Shown: piece by piece, positions 1-8,105 of the stretch
Layout: each line of letters begins with the position of its first letter
How positions within the stretch are numbered: the first letter of the stretch is position 1
From: a virus
DNA: 37,028 nt
Strand: one strand, 5' to 3'
IMG/VR virus record: IMGVR_UViG_3300006929_000043
Coordinates: 1 to 37,028 of that record
Program-made: the position numbers and the translations under genes
The notes under the pieces: generated by a model
Database searches by the model: none
What the model was told of the DNA's origin: nothing
Seen by the model: only the letters and a program-made list of their open reading frames with translations

Positions 1-50
1 AAGGCAACGTTTGGAGAAGATGTTACAGTCTCTATCAAAAGACCTTATAG

Positions 51-593
51 CTAGGCTTCATCAATCAGTTTTAAACCCTTTGAAATATCATCTTTTAGTT
101 TTTGATACTCTAATAATTCTTTATGGCTTTTAGAATCCTTTAACAATGTTGAATGTCTATCTACTCCATCAATTTGTTCAGTTAATTTACCCATAGCCTC
201 TGCTTGTTCATTAGCCGCTTCTACCGACTTTTCGGTATTAGTTTGAAACATATCCATTGCTTGACCAACAGACCTAACATAATTTTGCATTTTCCATAAT
301 GGGCTACCCGATAATATACGACTAAACATAGTCCAAGTTTTACCTGCCCCATCAACTGAATTAGCCGCTTTAGCAAACCTTCTAGTAAAAGAATCCGTAG
401 TATCTGTGGCCACCTTTTGAGCATCAGAAAGAGAGAAATAACTTTTAGCGGTGTCTTCTATAGTTTTACTTTGGGCTTTAACGGCTTTAGTGGTATTACC
501 CATCTTAGCCAACATCTTGGCTTGAAGCATTATTTGAACAGTCATTTGTTTATTTACAATTTCCAATTGATTAGTAACTGCATTCAATCCCAT
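51..593 (-). CDS. Tape-measure-like protein (short, possibly N-terminal part)
   Basis: This 180-aa protein directly follows the tail tube and tail assembly chaperone genes, where tailed viruses place the tape measure protein. It is mostly helical, and the segment around residues 84-110 (GKTWTMFSRILSGSPLWKMQ) resembles the N-terminal region of phage tape measure proteins. The ATG lies behind a GGGGTGATT SD sequence and 4 nt after the stop of the frameshifted chaperone. It ends in a normal TAG, so it is far shorter than a full tape measure. Either the protein is split and continues beyond the window edge, or this is a separate small tail protein. The position is strong evidence; the family assignment is moderate. 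Confidence 0.55.
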   Translation of the reverse strand: MGLNAVTNQLEIVNKQMTVQIMLQAKMLAKMGNTTKAVKAQSKTIEDTAKSYFSLSDAQKVATDTTDSFTRRFAKAANSVDGAGKTWTMFSRILSGSPLWKMQNYVRSVGQAMDMFQTNTEKSVEAANEQAEAMGKLTEQIDGVDRHSTLLKDSKSHKELLEYQKLKDDISKGLKLIDEA

Positions 594-597
594 TCAA

Positions 598-813
598 TCA
601 CCCCTTACGCTTCTTCATTTCCTTTTCCATTTCTTCGGCTTTATGTTTTTCTACTTCTGTATGGACGGCCAGTAGGTCAACAACAAGGCTCGCTGGCATA
701 CGGTAAACCTCTAAAGGGCTTATACCTAACGCAATTGAGCAACTATAAACGGTGAGCAGAGATATTATCTGCGGGTCGCTTTTACGACCTAAGATTGCAT
801 CTCTGATTCTTCG
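598..813 (-). CDS. Tail assembly chaperone, -1 frame extension (T-like part)
   Basis: This 71-codon reading frame has no usable start near its beginning. It overlaps the end of the upstream chaperone in the -1 frame and opens exactly at the A AAA AAC heptamer. If ribosomes slip there, the product is a 193-aa fusion (122 residues from the upstream frame counted from its ATG, plus 71 here). The extension ends in a Lys/Glu-rich helix (KAEEMEKEMKKRKG), as is common for the T part of G/GT tail assembly chaperones. Its TGA stop lies 4 nt before the ATG of the tape-measure-like gene. By analogy with lambda G/GT, the fusion would bind the tape measure and recruit tail tube subunits. Confidence 0.75.
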   Translation of the reverse strand, partial: RRIRDAILGRKSDPQIISLLTVYSCSIALGISPLEVYRMPASLVVDLLAVHTEVEKHKAEEMEKEMKKRKG

Positions 814-1178
814 TTTTTTGTATCATCCCCTGCTAATGATTGAAGGGGATTAGGGAGTATATCTTTTAATTGAGAACCTAAATATGGACTCAATCTAATT
901 AAATCAACTTTACCCAAATGGGGTTCAGTTTTATGTACGAAGTTATCTATCATATAATGATAAAGATTATTTAAATCAATATCCATTTCTTGAGTCTTAG
1001 AATTAATCTTCATTACAGAAGTCATTGCTGCTTCTACTTGTAACCAAGTTGGTTCCTTTACCCAGATTTTCAGATGTTCTTCGCTACCTTCTGCAATTTT
1101 GAGGTAGTATAATTTCGGTTCTGTTGCTGCAAAGAGCAACGCTTTATCACTAACAATTTTTTTATTTTCTTCTAACAT
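789..1178 (-). CDS. Tail assembly chaperone (G-like part)
   Basis: This 129-aa protein sits between the tail tube gene and the tape-measure-like gene, the usual place for the tail assembly chaperone. I chose the ATG at 1178 because the in-frame GTG nine bases earlier is part of the ribosome binding site (AAGGTGGATGA). The N-terminal half is a compact alpha/beta segment (LYYLKIAEGSEEHLKIWVKE), and the acidic end (DDTKNEESEMQS) is typical of unshifted G-type proteins. A slippery heptamer lies 22 nt before its stop codon. The assignment rests on position plus the frameshift and not on a clear domain match. Confidence 0.72.
   Translation of the reverse strand: MLEENKKIVSDKALLFAATEPKLYYLKIAEGSEEHLKIWVKEPTWLQVEAAMTSVMKINSKTQEMDIDLNNLYHYMIDNFVHKTEPHLGKVDLIRLSPYLGSQLKDILPNPLQSLAGDDTKNEESEMQS
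813..819 (-). promoter_or_regulatory. Programmed -1 ribosomal frameshift site (A AAA AAC)
   Basis: On the minus strand the bases read A AAA AAC, in phase with the chaperone frame (codons ACA AAA AAC). This is a classical X XXY YYZ slippery heptamer. A -1 slip moves ribosomes into a 71-codon open extension (598..813). A small hairpin (GGTCG / CGACC, 774..789) and a second one (756..772) lie downstream. The first is about 23 nt from the heptamer, farther than usual, so its role as stimulator is doubtful. Confidence 0.75.
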
Positions 1179-1195
1179 TTCATCCACCTTTTTTT

Positions 1196-1222
1196 ACCAA
1201 CAAACATACAAACGGTGTTGGT
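1196..1222 (-). other. Inverted repeat in the leader of the chaperone gene
   Basis: ACCAACA (1196-1202) and TGTTGGT (1216-1222) form a 7-bp stem with a 13-nt loop. In the transcript it lies just before an A-run and the GGTGG ribosome binding site of the chaperone gene. It could tune translation of that gene or mark an RNA processing site. No U-tract follows it on the coding strand, so it does not look like a terminator. Confidence 0.35.
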
Positions 1223-1252
1223 GGAATATAACATTACTTAAGAGTTAGGATT

Positions 1253-1417
1253 TTATTCCGTAGACTCCTCCGTAGTTTCTTCTTTTGCTTTTGCTGCTTT
1301 AGCATCGGCCTTAGCCTTTTTATCTGCGGCTTTCTTTTCCGCTCGGCTTCTTTTAGCCTCTTCTTCGACTTTGATTCTTTCTAGATTTGCTTTGTATAAA
1401 TCATTATATGATGCCAT
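1253..1417 (-). CDS. Small charged helical protein (54 aa)
   Basis: The gene starts MASYNDLYKANLERIKVEEE and continues as an Ala/Lys/Glu-rich single helix (DKKAKADAKAAKAKEE) ending ESTE. The ATG lies 5 nt past the stop of the tail tube gene, behind an AGGGGTGATT SD sequence, so translation is well supported despite its size. Charged helical mini-proteins between tail tube and chaperone genes occur in some tailed viruses, but I do not recognise this one. It is the only gene in the 234-nt stretch between the tail tube and the chaperone. Confidence 0.65.
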   Translation of the reverse strand: MASYNDLYKANLERIKVEEEAKRSRAEKKAADKKAKADAKAAKAKEETTEESTE

Positions 1418-1421
1418 TTAA

Positions 1422-3014
1422 TCACCCCTGTAAAACCCAGTGAGTTATTGCCGTGCAATTAGTTAGAGTTCTAGGCATTAGGGTTGCTTCCACTGTTACT
1501 GGACCTTTATCATCTGGAATAGTCCAAGTATTAGCCGTTGTGAAATAATCGTCGAAAGCCATTGTAAGAGATTCGCCACTATCCTTAGTGAATACTAAAT
1601 CAATTGATTGACCCGTATCATTGTTTTCATCATTGTTTAGTAACTCAGTGAATAGTTTATCATCAGTTACTAAAGCAGTTAATGATATCTCATAAGTTCT
1701 TTGAGCAGGTATTCCATCTTTAATTCCCTTACCTCCTATACCAACGAACCTTTTATCTTGTAAATTGTTATTAATAGTTAAAGTGAAATTAGTAATCTTC
1801 AAAAATTGAGTTCCATATATGCTAATGGTTCCATCAGAAAAGAAGAACGGTTCAAGGTGAGAAGCCTCACTAGTATAATTAAACAAACTAGTATCAGTCA
1901 CTTGTCCACCTCTTGCCTCATAACCTGTACTAGGAGAAGCCAAATCTTGAGGGATTACTGTAACCGCTCTACTGTTCAAATCTAAAGTCATTTTTAATTC
2001 TTCATTCTCGTTTGCAGACATAGTTAAAGTGTTAACTCTATTACCTCTGGCAACCCTTACAAAGTTCAAATCTTCAGCATCTGCTGCTTCTTCGCTCTGC
2101 CAAGGATTAGTGGCTAATTTACTTAGAGATTGTTCAAGAGCAAATGAAGGTAAATGGGCAGTATTAGATTCTGCAAATTTATAAGTTATATATTCTCCAG
2201 TGGCGGCAATTGGATAAGAAATACTATCAAAATGTGTTTGGGGTGCTGTTTCTATTAACTCATTAATAGGAGGAACAATATGAACAGAAGGTGTGCTGCC
2301 ATCACCAACAGGGTTTACTCTATGAATGAATGGACCCTCACTAATATGAGAAGTAGAACTAGTTCCATGAATATATAACTTATGAGCATTAGTTCCTGTA
2401 TGATAATTAGTAGGATGATTACTGGAACTTGCACCTGCGGCAGAAACTTCTTCACACAATCCTAATGCATAATATAACCAAGTTGGTTGGTGACAAATAA
2501 AAGCGAGATTACCACCTGAAGCAGTTTCTATACCTTTATATTGATAACTATAATTTCTAGTCCCACCTAATTGTAGATTCATTTGTTTCATTTCTACTTC
2601 TATATTAGGAAATGTAGCAGTTTCAACTAACCCTAACCAGTTATCGGCATGTAGTCTAGTCTTACCTGTTCCATCATCATCTGAATCTGGAGCAGGACAA
2701 GGTGCGCCATAACCTCTCAAAACAAATTCATCATCAGCAGCAACAACGGCCGCACCAGTAGCGGGAGTAATAGTAAAGGTATCGTGGTCATTAGCAGTAA
2801 CTGTATGTGAAGAAGTATAAGTGCCAGCATCATACCAATCTATAGTACAACCAATATACATATCCTTTACTAATTGGAATGAAAGTGCGTGTGTAGTTTC
2901 CATTTGTATTTGTGTAGTACTTGTGCCTTGCGCTCTAAAGAAAAAATCTACTTCTGGAACGAATGCTAAATTAGCCCCACTACCTAAAAATATTTCGCTG
3001 TTTGATACTCCCAT
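1422..3014 (-). CDS. Major tail tube protein
   Basis: This 530-aa protein has the features of a phage tail tube protein. The N-terminus reads GVSNSEIFLGSGANLAFVPE. The C-terminal third has the beta-rich pattern KITNFTLTINNNLQDKRFVG, followed near residue 440 by RTYEISLTALVTDDKLFTEL. These segments resemble the tail-tube fold that polymerises into the tail conduit. It is longer than most tube proteins, and the Ser/Thr/Gly-rich middle (about residues 65-330) probably holds an inserted surface domain. It precedes the chaperone genes in transcription order and follows the neck proteins. The start is set by AAAAGGTGAAAAATT before the ATG. I see no contractile sheath gene, so the tail may be of the siphovirus type. 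Confidence 0.8.
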   Translation of the reverse strand: MGVSNSEIFLGSGANLAFVPEVDFFFRAQGTSTTQIQMETTHALSFQLVKDMYIGCTIDWYDAGTYTSSHTVTANDHDTFTITPATGAAVVAADDEFVLRGYGAPCPAPDSDDDGTGKTRLHADNWLGLVETATFPNIEVEMKQMNLQLGGTRNYSYQYKGIETASGGNLAFICHQPTWLYYALGLCEEVSAAGASSSNHPTNYHTGTNAHKLYIHGTSSTSHISEGPFIHRVNPVGDGSTPSVHIVPPINELIETAPQTHFDSISYPIAATGEYITYKFAESNTAHLPSFALEQSLSKLATNPWQSEEAADAEDLNFVRVARGNRVNTLTMSANENEELKMTLDLNSRAVTVIPQDLASPSTGYEARGGQVTDTSLFNYTSEASHLEPFFFSDGTISIYGTQFLKITNFTLTINNNLQDKRFVGIGGKGIKDGIPAQRTYEISLTALVTDDKLFTELLNNDENNDTGQSIDLVFTKDSGESLTMAFDDYFTTANTWTIPDDKGPVTVEATLMPRTLTNCTAITHWVLQG

Positions 3015-3035
3015 AATTTTTCACCTTTTATTTAT

Positions 3036-3623
3036 TTACACAGAGATAGAGAATTTCTTCATTGTAACACTTACTTTATAACCCAATAATCTTTTTGCTT
3101 TATTATTAGATTCAGTTCTTCCTCCTAAATGTATTTGGTGCATTTTTAATGAGTCACTACCTATAGTTACTGTTGCACCTTTCCTCTGTGATTCAAGCGT
3201 ATATCTGAGTGACTTATAAATTGATTCTAATCTATGATGAGAATACATGTTATCAGCCGCTCTTGTGTCTCCTCCGCTAATAGTCCGTATGTGACAAGTT
3301 ATATTATATGTTTCATTGCGAACATCCCAGCCAATAGTTGGATAACTTATATCTTGTCCATCTTCATAAATAATAATTAAATCTGAAGAGGTTGCTCCGC
3401 CAATAGCAGGACTAGTTTGATTCAATAAACTATATTGTCTAGCCTGACCTCTACTAACTTTACCAGATGAACCATCAGTGGTTCCAGCAGAAGATAAATT
3501 TCTAATGTCTAAAATTGTAGGTTTAATCCTATGAGCGGTATCTATACCTAATGTATTTTGCATAACACTTGCACTTGGCCAATTGTCCCTTATGAGATTA
3601 ACAGCATAAGTTACTTCATCCAT
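3036..3623 (-). CDS. Tail completion / terminator-like protein
   Basis: This 195-aa protein sits between the head-tail adaptor gene and the tail tube, where tail terminator or tail completion proteins are usually encoded. It begins MDEVTYAVNLIRDNWPSASV, contains a beta-strand pair (SSDLIIIYEDGQDISYPTIG), a helix RLESIYKSLRYTLESQRKGA and a C-terminal strand. That alpha/beta order resembles minor tail or completion proteins, but the assignment is by position and pattern only. Its ATG overlaps the TAA stop of the upstream gene by one base (TAATG), implying translational coupling. Confidence 0.5.
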   Translation of the reverse strand: MDEVTYAVNLIRDNWPSASVMQNTLGIDTAHRIKPTILDIRNLSSAGTTDGSSGKVSRGQARQYSLLNQTSPAIGGATSSDLIIIYEDGQDISYPTIGWDVRNETYNITCHIRTISGGDTRAADNMYSHHRLESIYKSLRYTLESQRKGATVTIGSDSLKMHQIHLGGRTESNNKAKRLLGYKVSVTMKKFSISV

Positions 3624-3811
3624 TACAATCCACTATCCTTAAACATCTTATCTATTGATTTAGATATATCCTTTTCAATAGCCTCTGCTACTAATTGTTC
3701 TATTTCTTCATCTGAATGAATAAAATCCCCTAAACCGGCGTCTTCTAAAATAGCATTTCTTTCAGAGTATATTTCCTGTATTCTCTTAGTGATTCTTATA
3801 ATGTCACTCAA
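3623..3811 (-). CDS. Small helical protein (62 aa), TTG start
   Basis: The protein is acidic and helical, with a pattern (EEIEQLVAEAIEKDISKSID) suggesting a coiled coil or a small helical partner of a neck protein. The reading frame starts at TTG, within the end of the adaptor gene (TTGAGTGA overlap), behind a GGGGTG SD sequence. No ATG exists early in the frame. The function is unknown. Its place between adaptor and completion proteins suggests a role in head-tail joining. Confidence 0.55.
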   Translation of the reverse strand: MSDIIRITKRIQEIYSERNAILEDAGLGDFIHSDEEIEQLVAEAIEKDISKSIDKMFKDSGL

Positions 3812-4922
3812 TTAGAAACACCCCTTCCTTCTTACCATCAACTATTTCCATAGCCTCTTTTCTTAGAATATCATACTTCTCTTTCACTGATATTTGATTA
3901 CCAGTTTCAGTAATTAAGACAGTCGCATCATCAGAACGAAGTATTTCACAAGCCACTAATTTAGTAGCAGCATCAGTGATAACCGCTGGTATTCTACCAC
4001 TTCCAGAAAAGTAAGTAACCCTTACAGAATTAAGATGAATGTATGGATATTTATCTCTAAAGAATATTCTACCTTCCCTACCTATTTTCCACCACTCATT
4101 CATTCTACCAGAGTCTTCTTTATCTGTGAAACTATTCACTTCTAAACCATGAGCAGAAGTAGTGCTAGAACTACCATTTAGATAAATTGAGCAATTAGCA
4201 CCATCATCACTAGGTAGCAAAGATGAAATTAAAACCTTATTTGAATCCTCAGAATCAATAGTAGCATAGAAAAAGTCCGATACTTGTTTAGCACCAGTAG
4301 TATCAGTTTGTCCCTTGGCCTGAGTAGAACCTGTTAATGAAGCAGTATCTGAAGGGTATCTCTCATTGATTAATGAAACAAGTTCCCTTGCGGCTGTTTT
4401 ATTACCATATGTGGTATCGAATCTTGAATTTGTAGTTCCCGCTAATAAATTAAAAATCAAACCATTATTAGGTAAACGAAGATTAATTTGAGTTGTTCCA
4501 CTTAACATAGAAGTATAATCATTAAAAGTTACACTTGCCTCTGCTCCACAAATATTAGTCCATTTATTTCCTTCCCATATATCTATACGAACCATCTTTG
4601 AAATACTATGTCTATCTAATTGAACAAAACCAAGATAGTCTCTCCATCTTCCAGCAGGATAATGACCTACCCCCGTTGTAAAATTATGATATTCATTTTC
4701 AAATAATAGTCTTCTCCAAGAAGTTTTAGTTTTATTATCAATAAAATCCTCTATTCTTTTAATGAATTCCCCAACTTCTGAATGCATAGGGGTTGTGGTA
4801 GAAGTAAATGGAGGTATCTGTAATAGTTCTGCCACCTTATCAGCAGTAGTATAATAACCATTACCAGTTGAATAGTTAGGGTTTACAGTAGTAGTATCAG
4901 AAGGAGAACTATATTGTGACAT
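3804..4922 (-). CDS. Head-tail connector (adaptor-like) protein
   Basis: The N-terminal part contains YTTADKVAELLQIPPFTSTT and, further on, IKRIEDFIDNKTKTSWR. This spacing of two helices, ending in a Trp after a DxI-type helix, resembles the gp6/gp15-like head-tail adaptor family that docks beneath the portal. The protein is 372 aa, much longer than the usual 100-150 aa, with an additional beta-rich middle and C-terminal region of unknown fold. I set the start at the ATG preceded by GGAGGTTTGATAAT; a TTG six bases earlier is less likely. It is followed closely by putative neck and tail genes, which supports the role. Confidence 0.6.
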   Translation of the reverse strand: MSQYSSPSDTTTVNPNYSTGNGYYTTADKVAELLQIPPFTSTTTPMHSEVGEFIKRIEDFIDNKTKTSWRRLLFENEYHNFTTGVGHYPAGRWRDYLGFVQLDRHSISKMVRIDIWEGNKWTNICGAEASVTFNDYTSMLSGTTQINLRLPNNGLIFNLLAGTTNSRFDTTYGNKTAARELVSLINERYPSDTASLTGSTQAKGQTDTTGAKQVSDFFYATIDSEDSNKVLISSLLPSDDGANCSIYLNGSSSTTSAHGLEVNSFTDKEDSGRMNEWWKIGREGRIFFRDKYPYIHLNSVRVTYFSGSGRIPAVITDAATKLVACEILRSDDATVLITETGNQISVKEKYDILRKEAMEIVDGKKEGVFLIE

Positions 4923-4924
4923 TA

Positions 4925-6079
4925 TCAAACCTCCGTAGAGGATTCGGGAATATCAGAAATTGCTTCTTCTAACTCTCTTAATCTAGCAGTTATGAAATTA
5001 AAATAACTCTTAATGGATTGACTATAAACTTTGAATTTCTTATCACTAATTCTACCACTCAATATAGTTTTAGTTCCTCTTATCTTTTCACCTATAGTGT
5101 CCCCTCTTTCTTCAACTCCAGTTTTAGGTATAAGTTTAGTTTGAGGAGTTAGAATAGCCCTAACTTTAACAGACATATTATTTTCTTCATCTCTTGATGT
5201 TAAATTAAAAGCCAAAGATAATCTCATATCATATAATTCATAGGCATTAGCCATAGAGTTAGGAATAAACTTCCCGATAAATTCCTCTTTAATATCATCT
5301 TCAAATAATAGAGCAATCATATCTTCTTCCAAATCTTCTTCGGTGTATTCTACTTCTAAATCAGTATTGGTATCTGGGTCTTTCTGCATTGTCATTTTTA
5401 AAGTTAATTCATCTACAGCCTCTATAAATTTTTTAGAGTCTACTTGAAACGTAGTAGTCTGACCTTTTCTCTTAAGCATTTTAGCATCAGGTTTTTCTGC
5501 CCTCATAGCAACACCTTTGTTATTCCAAAATTGTAATTTACTATTTGGTTCTTCTTCTTTGGCTACAGGTAAGTCTATCTCAACTATCATTTTTTTAGAC
5601 CTAGAAGTTTCGTCTAAAGTAACTTTAGTATTCTCATCTGTTATTCTTTCTAAAACGTCATTAGTGGTATAACCAGTATCTACAGACATAACAGAAGTAT
5701 CAGGAAGACCTTCTTCTGTAACCCTTTTACTTGGGTTAGCAATATCCTTTACTAAGAATTCCTCATTAAACTTATCCCAATCTATACCTACAGTAGTTTT
5801 ACCAGATATAGAATCTTCACTAACTAGTTCTTTTAATGATTCTTTTTTAATAGATTCTAATGCGGCTTTAGAATTCTCCTCTAGGTACTTCTGATGTTCT
5901 TTAGTATATTTCATATTGTGGTCATCAAACAACTCATCCATTTCTACTATAATATCATCGAGTTCATTTAAGTCATCCCTTTCATCATGGTCGCTAATTA
6001 ATAGATATTTTTTAAAAGAATCTCTTATTCTATCTTCACCCAAAAAGGGTTCCTGACCGCCCAACCACACGAATTTCAT
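4925..6079 (-). CDS. Unknown acidic protein in the head-tail joining region
   Basis: This 384-aa protein begins MKFVWLGGQEPFLGEDRIRD. It is strongly acidic overall, with Asp/Glu clusters such as DERDDLNELDDIIVEMDELF. The C-terminal half alternates strands and helices and ends in a helical segment (ITARLRELEEAISDIPESST). I see no signal peptide, membrane segment or enzyme motif. It lies between the Gly/Gln/Pro-rich protein and the adaptor-like protein, so a structural or assembly role in the neck or inner head is the best guess. The start follows a GTGATT ribosome binding site. Confidence 0.6.
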   Translation of the reverse strand: MKFVWLGGQEPFLGEDRIRDSFKKYLLISDHDERDDLNELDDIIVEMDELFDDHNMKYTKEHQKYLEENSKAALESIKKESLKELVSEDSISGKTTVGIDWDKFNEEFLVKDIANPSKRVTEEGLPDTSVMSVDTGYTTNDVLERITDENTKVTLDETSRSKKMIVEIDLPVAKEEEPNSKLQFWNNKGVAMRAEKPDAKMLKRKGQTTTFQVDSKKFIEAVDELTLKMTMQKDPDTNTDLEVEYTEEDLEEDMIALLFEDDIKEEFIGKFIPNSMANAYELYDMRLSLAFNLTSRDEENNMSVKVRAILTPQTKLIPKTGVEERGDTIGEKIRGTKTILSGRISDKKFKVYSQSIKSYFNFITARLRELEEAISDIPESSTEV

Positions 6080-6084
6080 CTAAA

Positions 6085-6801
6085 TCACGCAAGCCATTTT
6101 GCCCAAGCAGCACCTTTTTGAATCATTTTACCTAATCCTAATCCAGCGTTTGGTGGACTATAAGTTGCCTGACCTGTTTGTGGGTCAACCCAATAAGGGT
6201 TGTTATAATTATCATATCCGCTAGGTGGAACTGGATAACCAGATTGATTATTCATTGCACCTTGTCCCATAGCCATATTTTGATTCATTGCACCAGTAGC
6301 CGGCTGCCCTTGAATATTCATTGGTGGCTGTCCGCCAGTTTGTGGCTGTCCTCCCATTGGTGGCTGTCCTCCCATTGGCATTCCCCCACTTTGATTATCC
6401 CCAAACCCTTGGGCTTCGAGATATTGATTCTTAGCCATCTGTCTCTGATAAACTACTTCTTGATTAACGGATGAAGTAATAATCTTTTGAATATCTAAAT
6501 CAATATTTTCCTGAGTGATTCTCTCAAACTCAGCAAGGCACTGTTTCTCTAAAATTATATCCCCTTGAGTAGCGTCTAATTTGAAATGTAGAGCGGCCAA
6601 CATTTTACTCATAACCCTCTCTATTACATCCTCAAGTAATCTCTCATAAGAAGAGAAGAATGCTTCTCCGTGATATAATAGGAATTCTTCTACATGGTTA
6701 TCTTGTAGAGTCAAAAGGTTATTCATAGCCTTAAAATTCTTATCGTTATTCTGGCTCATCTGTGAGGCCAAAGCCCCATTACTAGTTCCTAGTATTCCCA
6801 T
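6085..6801 (-). CDS. Structural-type protein with Gly-Gln-Pro-rich repeats
   Basis: The first 130 residues are helical (EEFLLYHGEAFFSSYERLLE), followed by a low-complexity region of GGQPPM / GGQPQT units and Asn/Gln/Met-rich sequence. A C-terminal segment ends LGKMIQKGAAWAKWLA, a likely amphipathic helix. The start is the ATG at 6801 behind AGGTGAA; a GTG nine bases upstream belongs to the ribosome binding site. The gene overlaps no neighbour and follows the zinc-motif gene. The function is unknown; a flexible linker between a helical head and an amphipathic tail would suit a virion assembly protein. Confidence 0.6.
   Translation of the reverse strand: MGILGTSNGALASQMSQNNDKNFKAMNNLLTLQDNHVEEFLLYHGEAFFSSYERLLEDVIERVMSKMLAALHFKLDATQGDIILEKQCLAEFERITQENIDLDIQKIITSSVNQEVVYQRQMAKNQYLEAQGFGDNQSGGMPMGGQPPMGGQPQTGGQPPMNIQGQPATGAMNQNMAMGQGAMNNQSGYPVPPSGYDNYNNPYWVDPQTGQATYSPPNAGLGLGKMIQKGAAWAKWLA
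6325..6378 (-). repeat. Three tandem 18-bp repeats
   Basis: Three adjacent 18-bp units (6325-6342, 6343-6360, 6361-6378) encode GGQPxx hexapeptides in the Gly-Gln-Pro-rich protein. The last two copies are identical, TGGCTGTCCTCCCATTGG on the plus strand. The first differs at several bases. Copy number could vary by slippage. Confidence 0.8.
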
Positions 6802-6802
6802 T

Positions 6803-7420
6803 TTATTCACCTATTAATTCGTCTATTTGTCCGATTCTTCCTTTTAAATCCATTAACAATAATATTAATTTTTCTTCCGCTGAAACGGTTTCCGCCTTCG
6901 GCGGTGTTATCTCCCAACCCCTAGAGGTTAATGAAATTATATCCTTCTCAGTTAAAGAGTTAATTGGTCCTCTTGATATTATATTAGGCACTCTTGCTTT
7001 AGGGATGTACTTTTTAAATTCTAATCCATGCTTTTCAGCGATTAATTGTTGTTCTAACATTTCCATTTGTTTATGCATAGATGAGTGCTTAGGACAATAA
7101 GTTCCTCTTAAAGGTCTACCTTTATTTACATGCGCTAAAGGTATCGGTGGTCTAAGATTATCTCCCGCTTCCCATACATGATGAACCCCACACACTACAC
7201 ATCTATCTCTAATATTAAATTTATATCCGAATTTTAAAATAAACTTTTTCTTTTCAGGAGATAATATCTTTATCAGTTCCTTCATTTGTTTTTTAGTGTC
7301 TAAAGATTTAAATTCATAATTAATGATGGGTCCAGAATGTCTAGCGTTATTACTAACTTTCATTGGGTTAATCATATTATTCTGCTGGCCTATTATATTT
7401 GGGCTATATATCATACTCAT
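6803..7420 (-). CDS. Unknown protein with Cys/His zinc-binding motif
   Basis: This 205-aa protein has a probable zinc site in the middle: CVVCGVHHVW followed about 35 residues later by CPKHSSMHK. The N-terminus is Asn/Met-rich and likely disordered. The C-terminal quarter is helical (EEKLILLLMDLKGRIGQIDE). It directly follows the GTPase gene, with the ATG behind a GGAG located somewhat farther away than usual. I do not recognise the family. It may be a structural protein that uses zinc for folding, as other proteins of this virus seem to do. Confidence 0.6.
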   Translation of the reverse strand: MSMIYSPNIIGQQNNMINPMKVSNNARHSGPIINYEFKSLDTKKQMKELIKILSPEKKKFILKFGYKFNIRDRCVVCGVHHVWEAGDNLRPPIPLAHVNKGRPLRGTYCPKHSSMHKQMEMLEQQLIAEKHGLEFKKYIPKARVPNIISRGPINSLTEKDIISLTSRGWEITPPKAETVSAEEKLILLLMDLKGRIGQIDELIGE

Positions 7421-7424
7421 TTTA

Positions 7425-8102
7425 TCAATACTCCTTCACCATTGTCATTATTCCTCTGTAAACCATTTCTGGGTCTGATTTGGCAGATACGATGTATTTG
7501 AAACAAGGTATCCCTTTATCTTGAAGTCGTTGCATACCGAGCCGGAACGGTTTAAAAATTGGGTGTTTGTCAATAGGCCCGTCGTGTTCATATTTATCCT
7601 TCCATAAATCGTACTTGTTAGCCCATATCCCTACTGCTATTGGGAAATCCTTGTCCTTCTTCCTTTTAGTCTTATTCTTTTTTAATCGCCAATAATCATC
7701 ACATATAGTATCTATTAAGAACTGCCAAGATAACTGATGTTCTAAATTATATGCTTCTGATAAGTGCCTATCATCTATCATAAATATAATGTATTTGACT
7801 TTTCTATTTCGCATATCTTCTTTCCAAGAATCCCAATAGTAAGATTGCCCACCTACATCAGCAGTTCTTAAAGTTCTAGAATCTTTATCTATTTTTACTA
7901 CCTTTCTACTGGCTCTCTGTAATCCTACAGTCCTTTCTTTAACTACAGGAACTTCCCCTCTAGTTCTTAATTGACTATGTAAAGTAGTTTTACCCACTTT
8001 GCTAGAACCATAAACTCCAAAATTAATGGCGTGTATTCTTCTATAGGCAGCCATTGCCGCTTCTGCAACTAATATAGAAAAGCCCGTTAGTAGCGTAGCC
8101 AT
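7425..8102 (-). CDS. Arf/Ras-superfamily small GTPase
   Basis: This 225-aa protein contains all five G motifs of small GTPases in order. G1 is GSSKVGKTT (residues 32-40), a G2 candidate Thr is in ERTVG (T58), G3 is DVGGQ (82-86, with the Gln used for catalysis in Arf and Ras families), G4 is NKYD (162-165), and G5 is SAK (206-208). The double Gly before Gln is typical of Arf-like and related GTPases. Residues 1-18 are hydrophobic (TLLTGFSILVAEAAMAA) and could anchor the protein to a membrane. A Lys-rich insertion (KKNKTKRKKDKD, around 141-152) precedes G4. It lies immediately after two small membrane protein genes and among head genes, an unusual location. The fold is clear; the cellular role is unknown. 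Confidence 0.85.
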   Translation of the reverse strand: MATLLTGFSILVAEAAMAAYRRIHAINFGVYGSSKVGKTTLHSQLRTRGEVPVVKERTVGLQRASRKVVKIDKDSRTLRTADVGGQSYYWDSWKEDMRNRKVKYIIFMIDDRHLSEAYNLEHQLSWQFLIDTICDDYWRLKKNKTKRKKDKDFPIAVGIWANKYDLWKDKYEHDGPIDKHPIFKPFRLGMQRLQDKGIPCFKYIVSAKSDPEMVYRGIMTMVKEY

Positions 8103-8105
8103 ACT

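Noticed and set aside
69-75. In-phase T TTA AAA slippery heptamer near the end of the tape-measure-like gene
   Set aside because: A -1 slip there reads ACT GAT and then TGA, so it would add only two residues. No long -1 frame is available.
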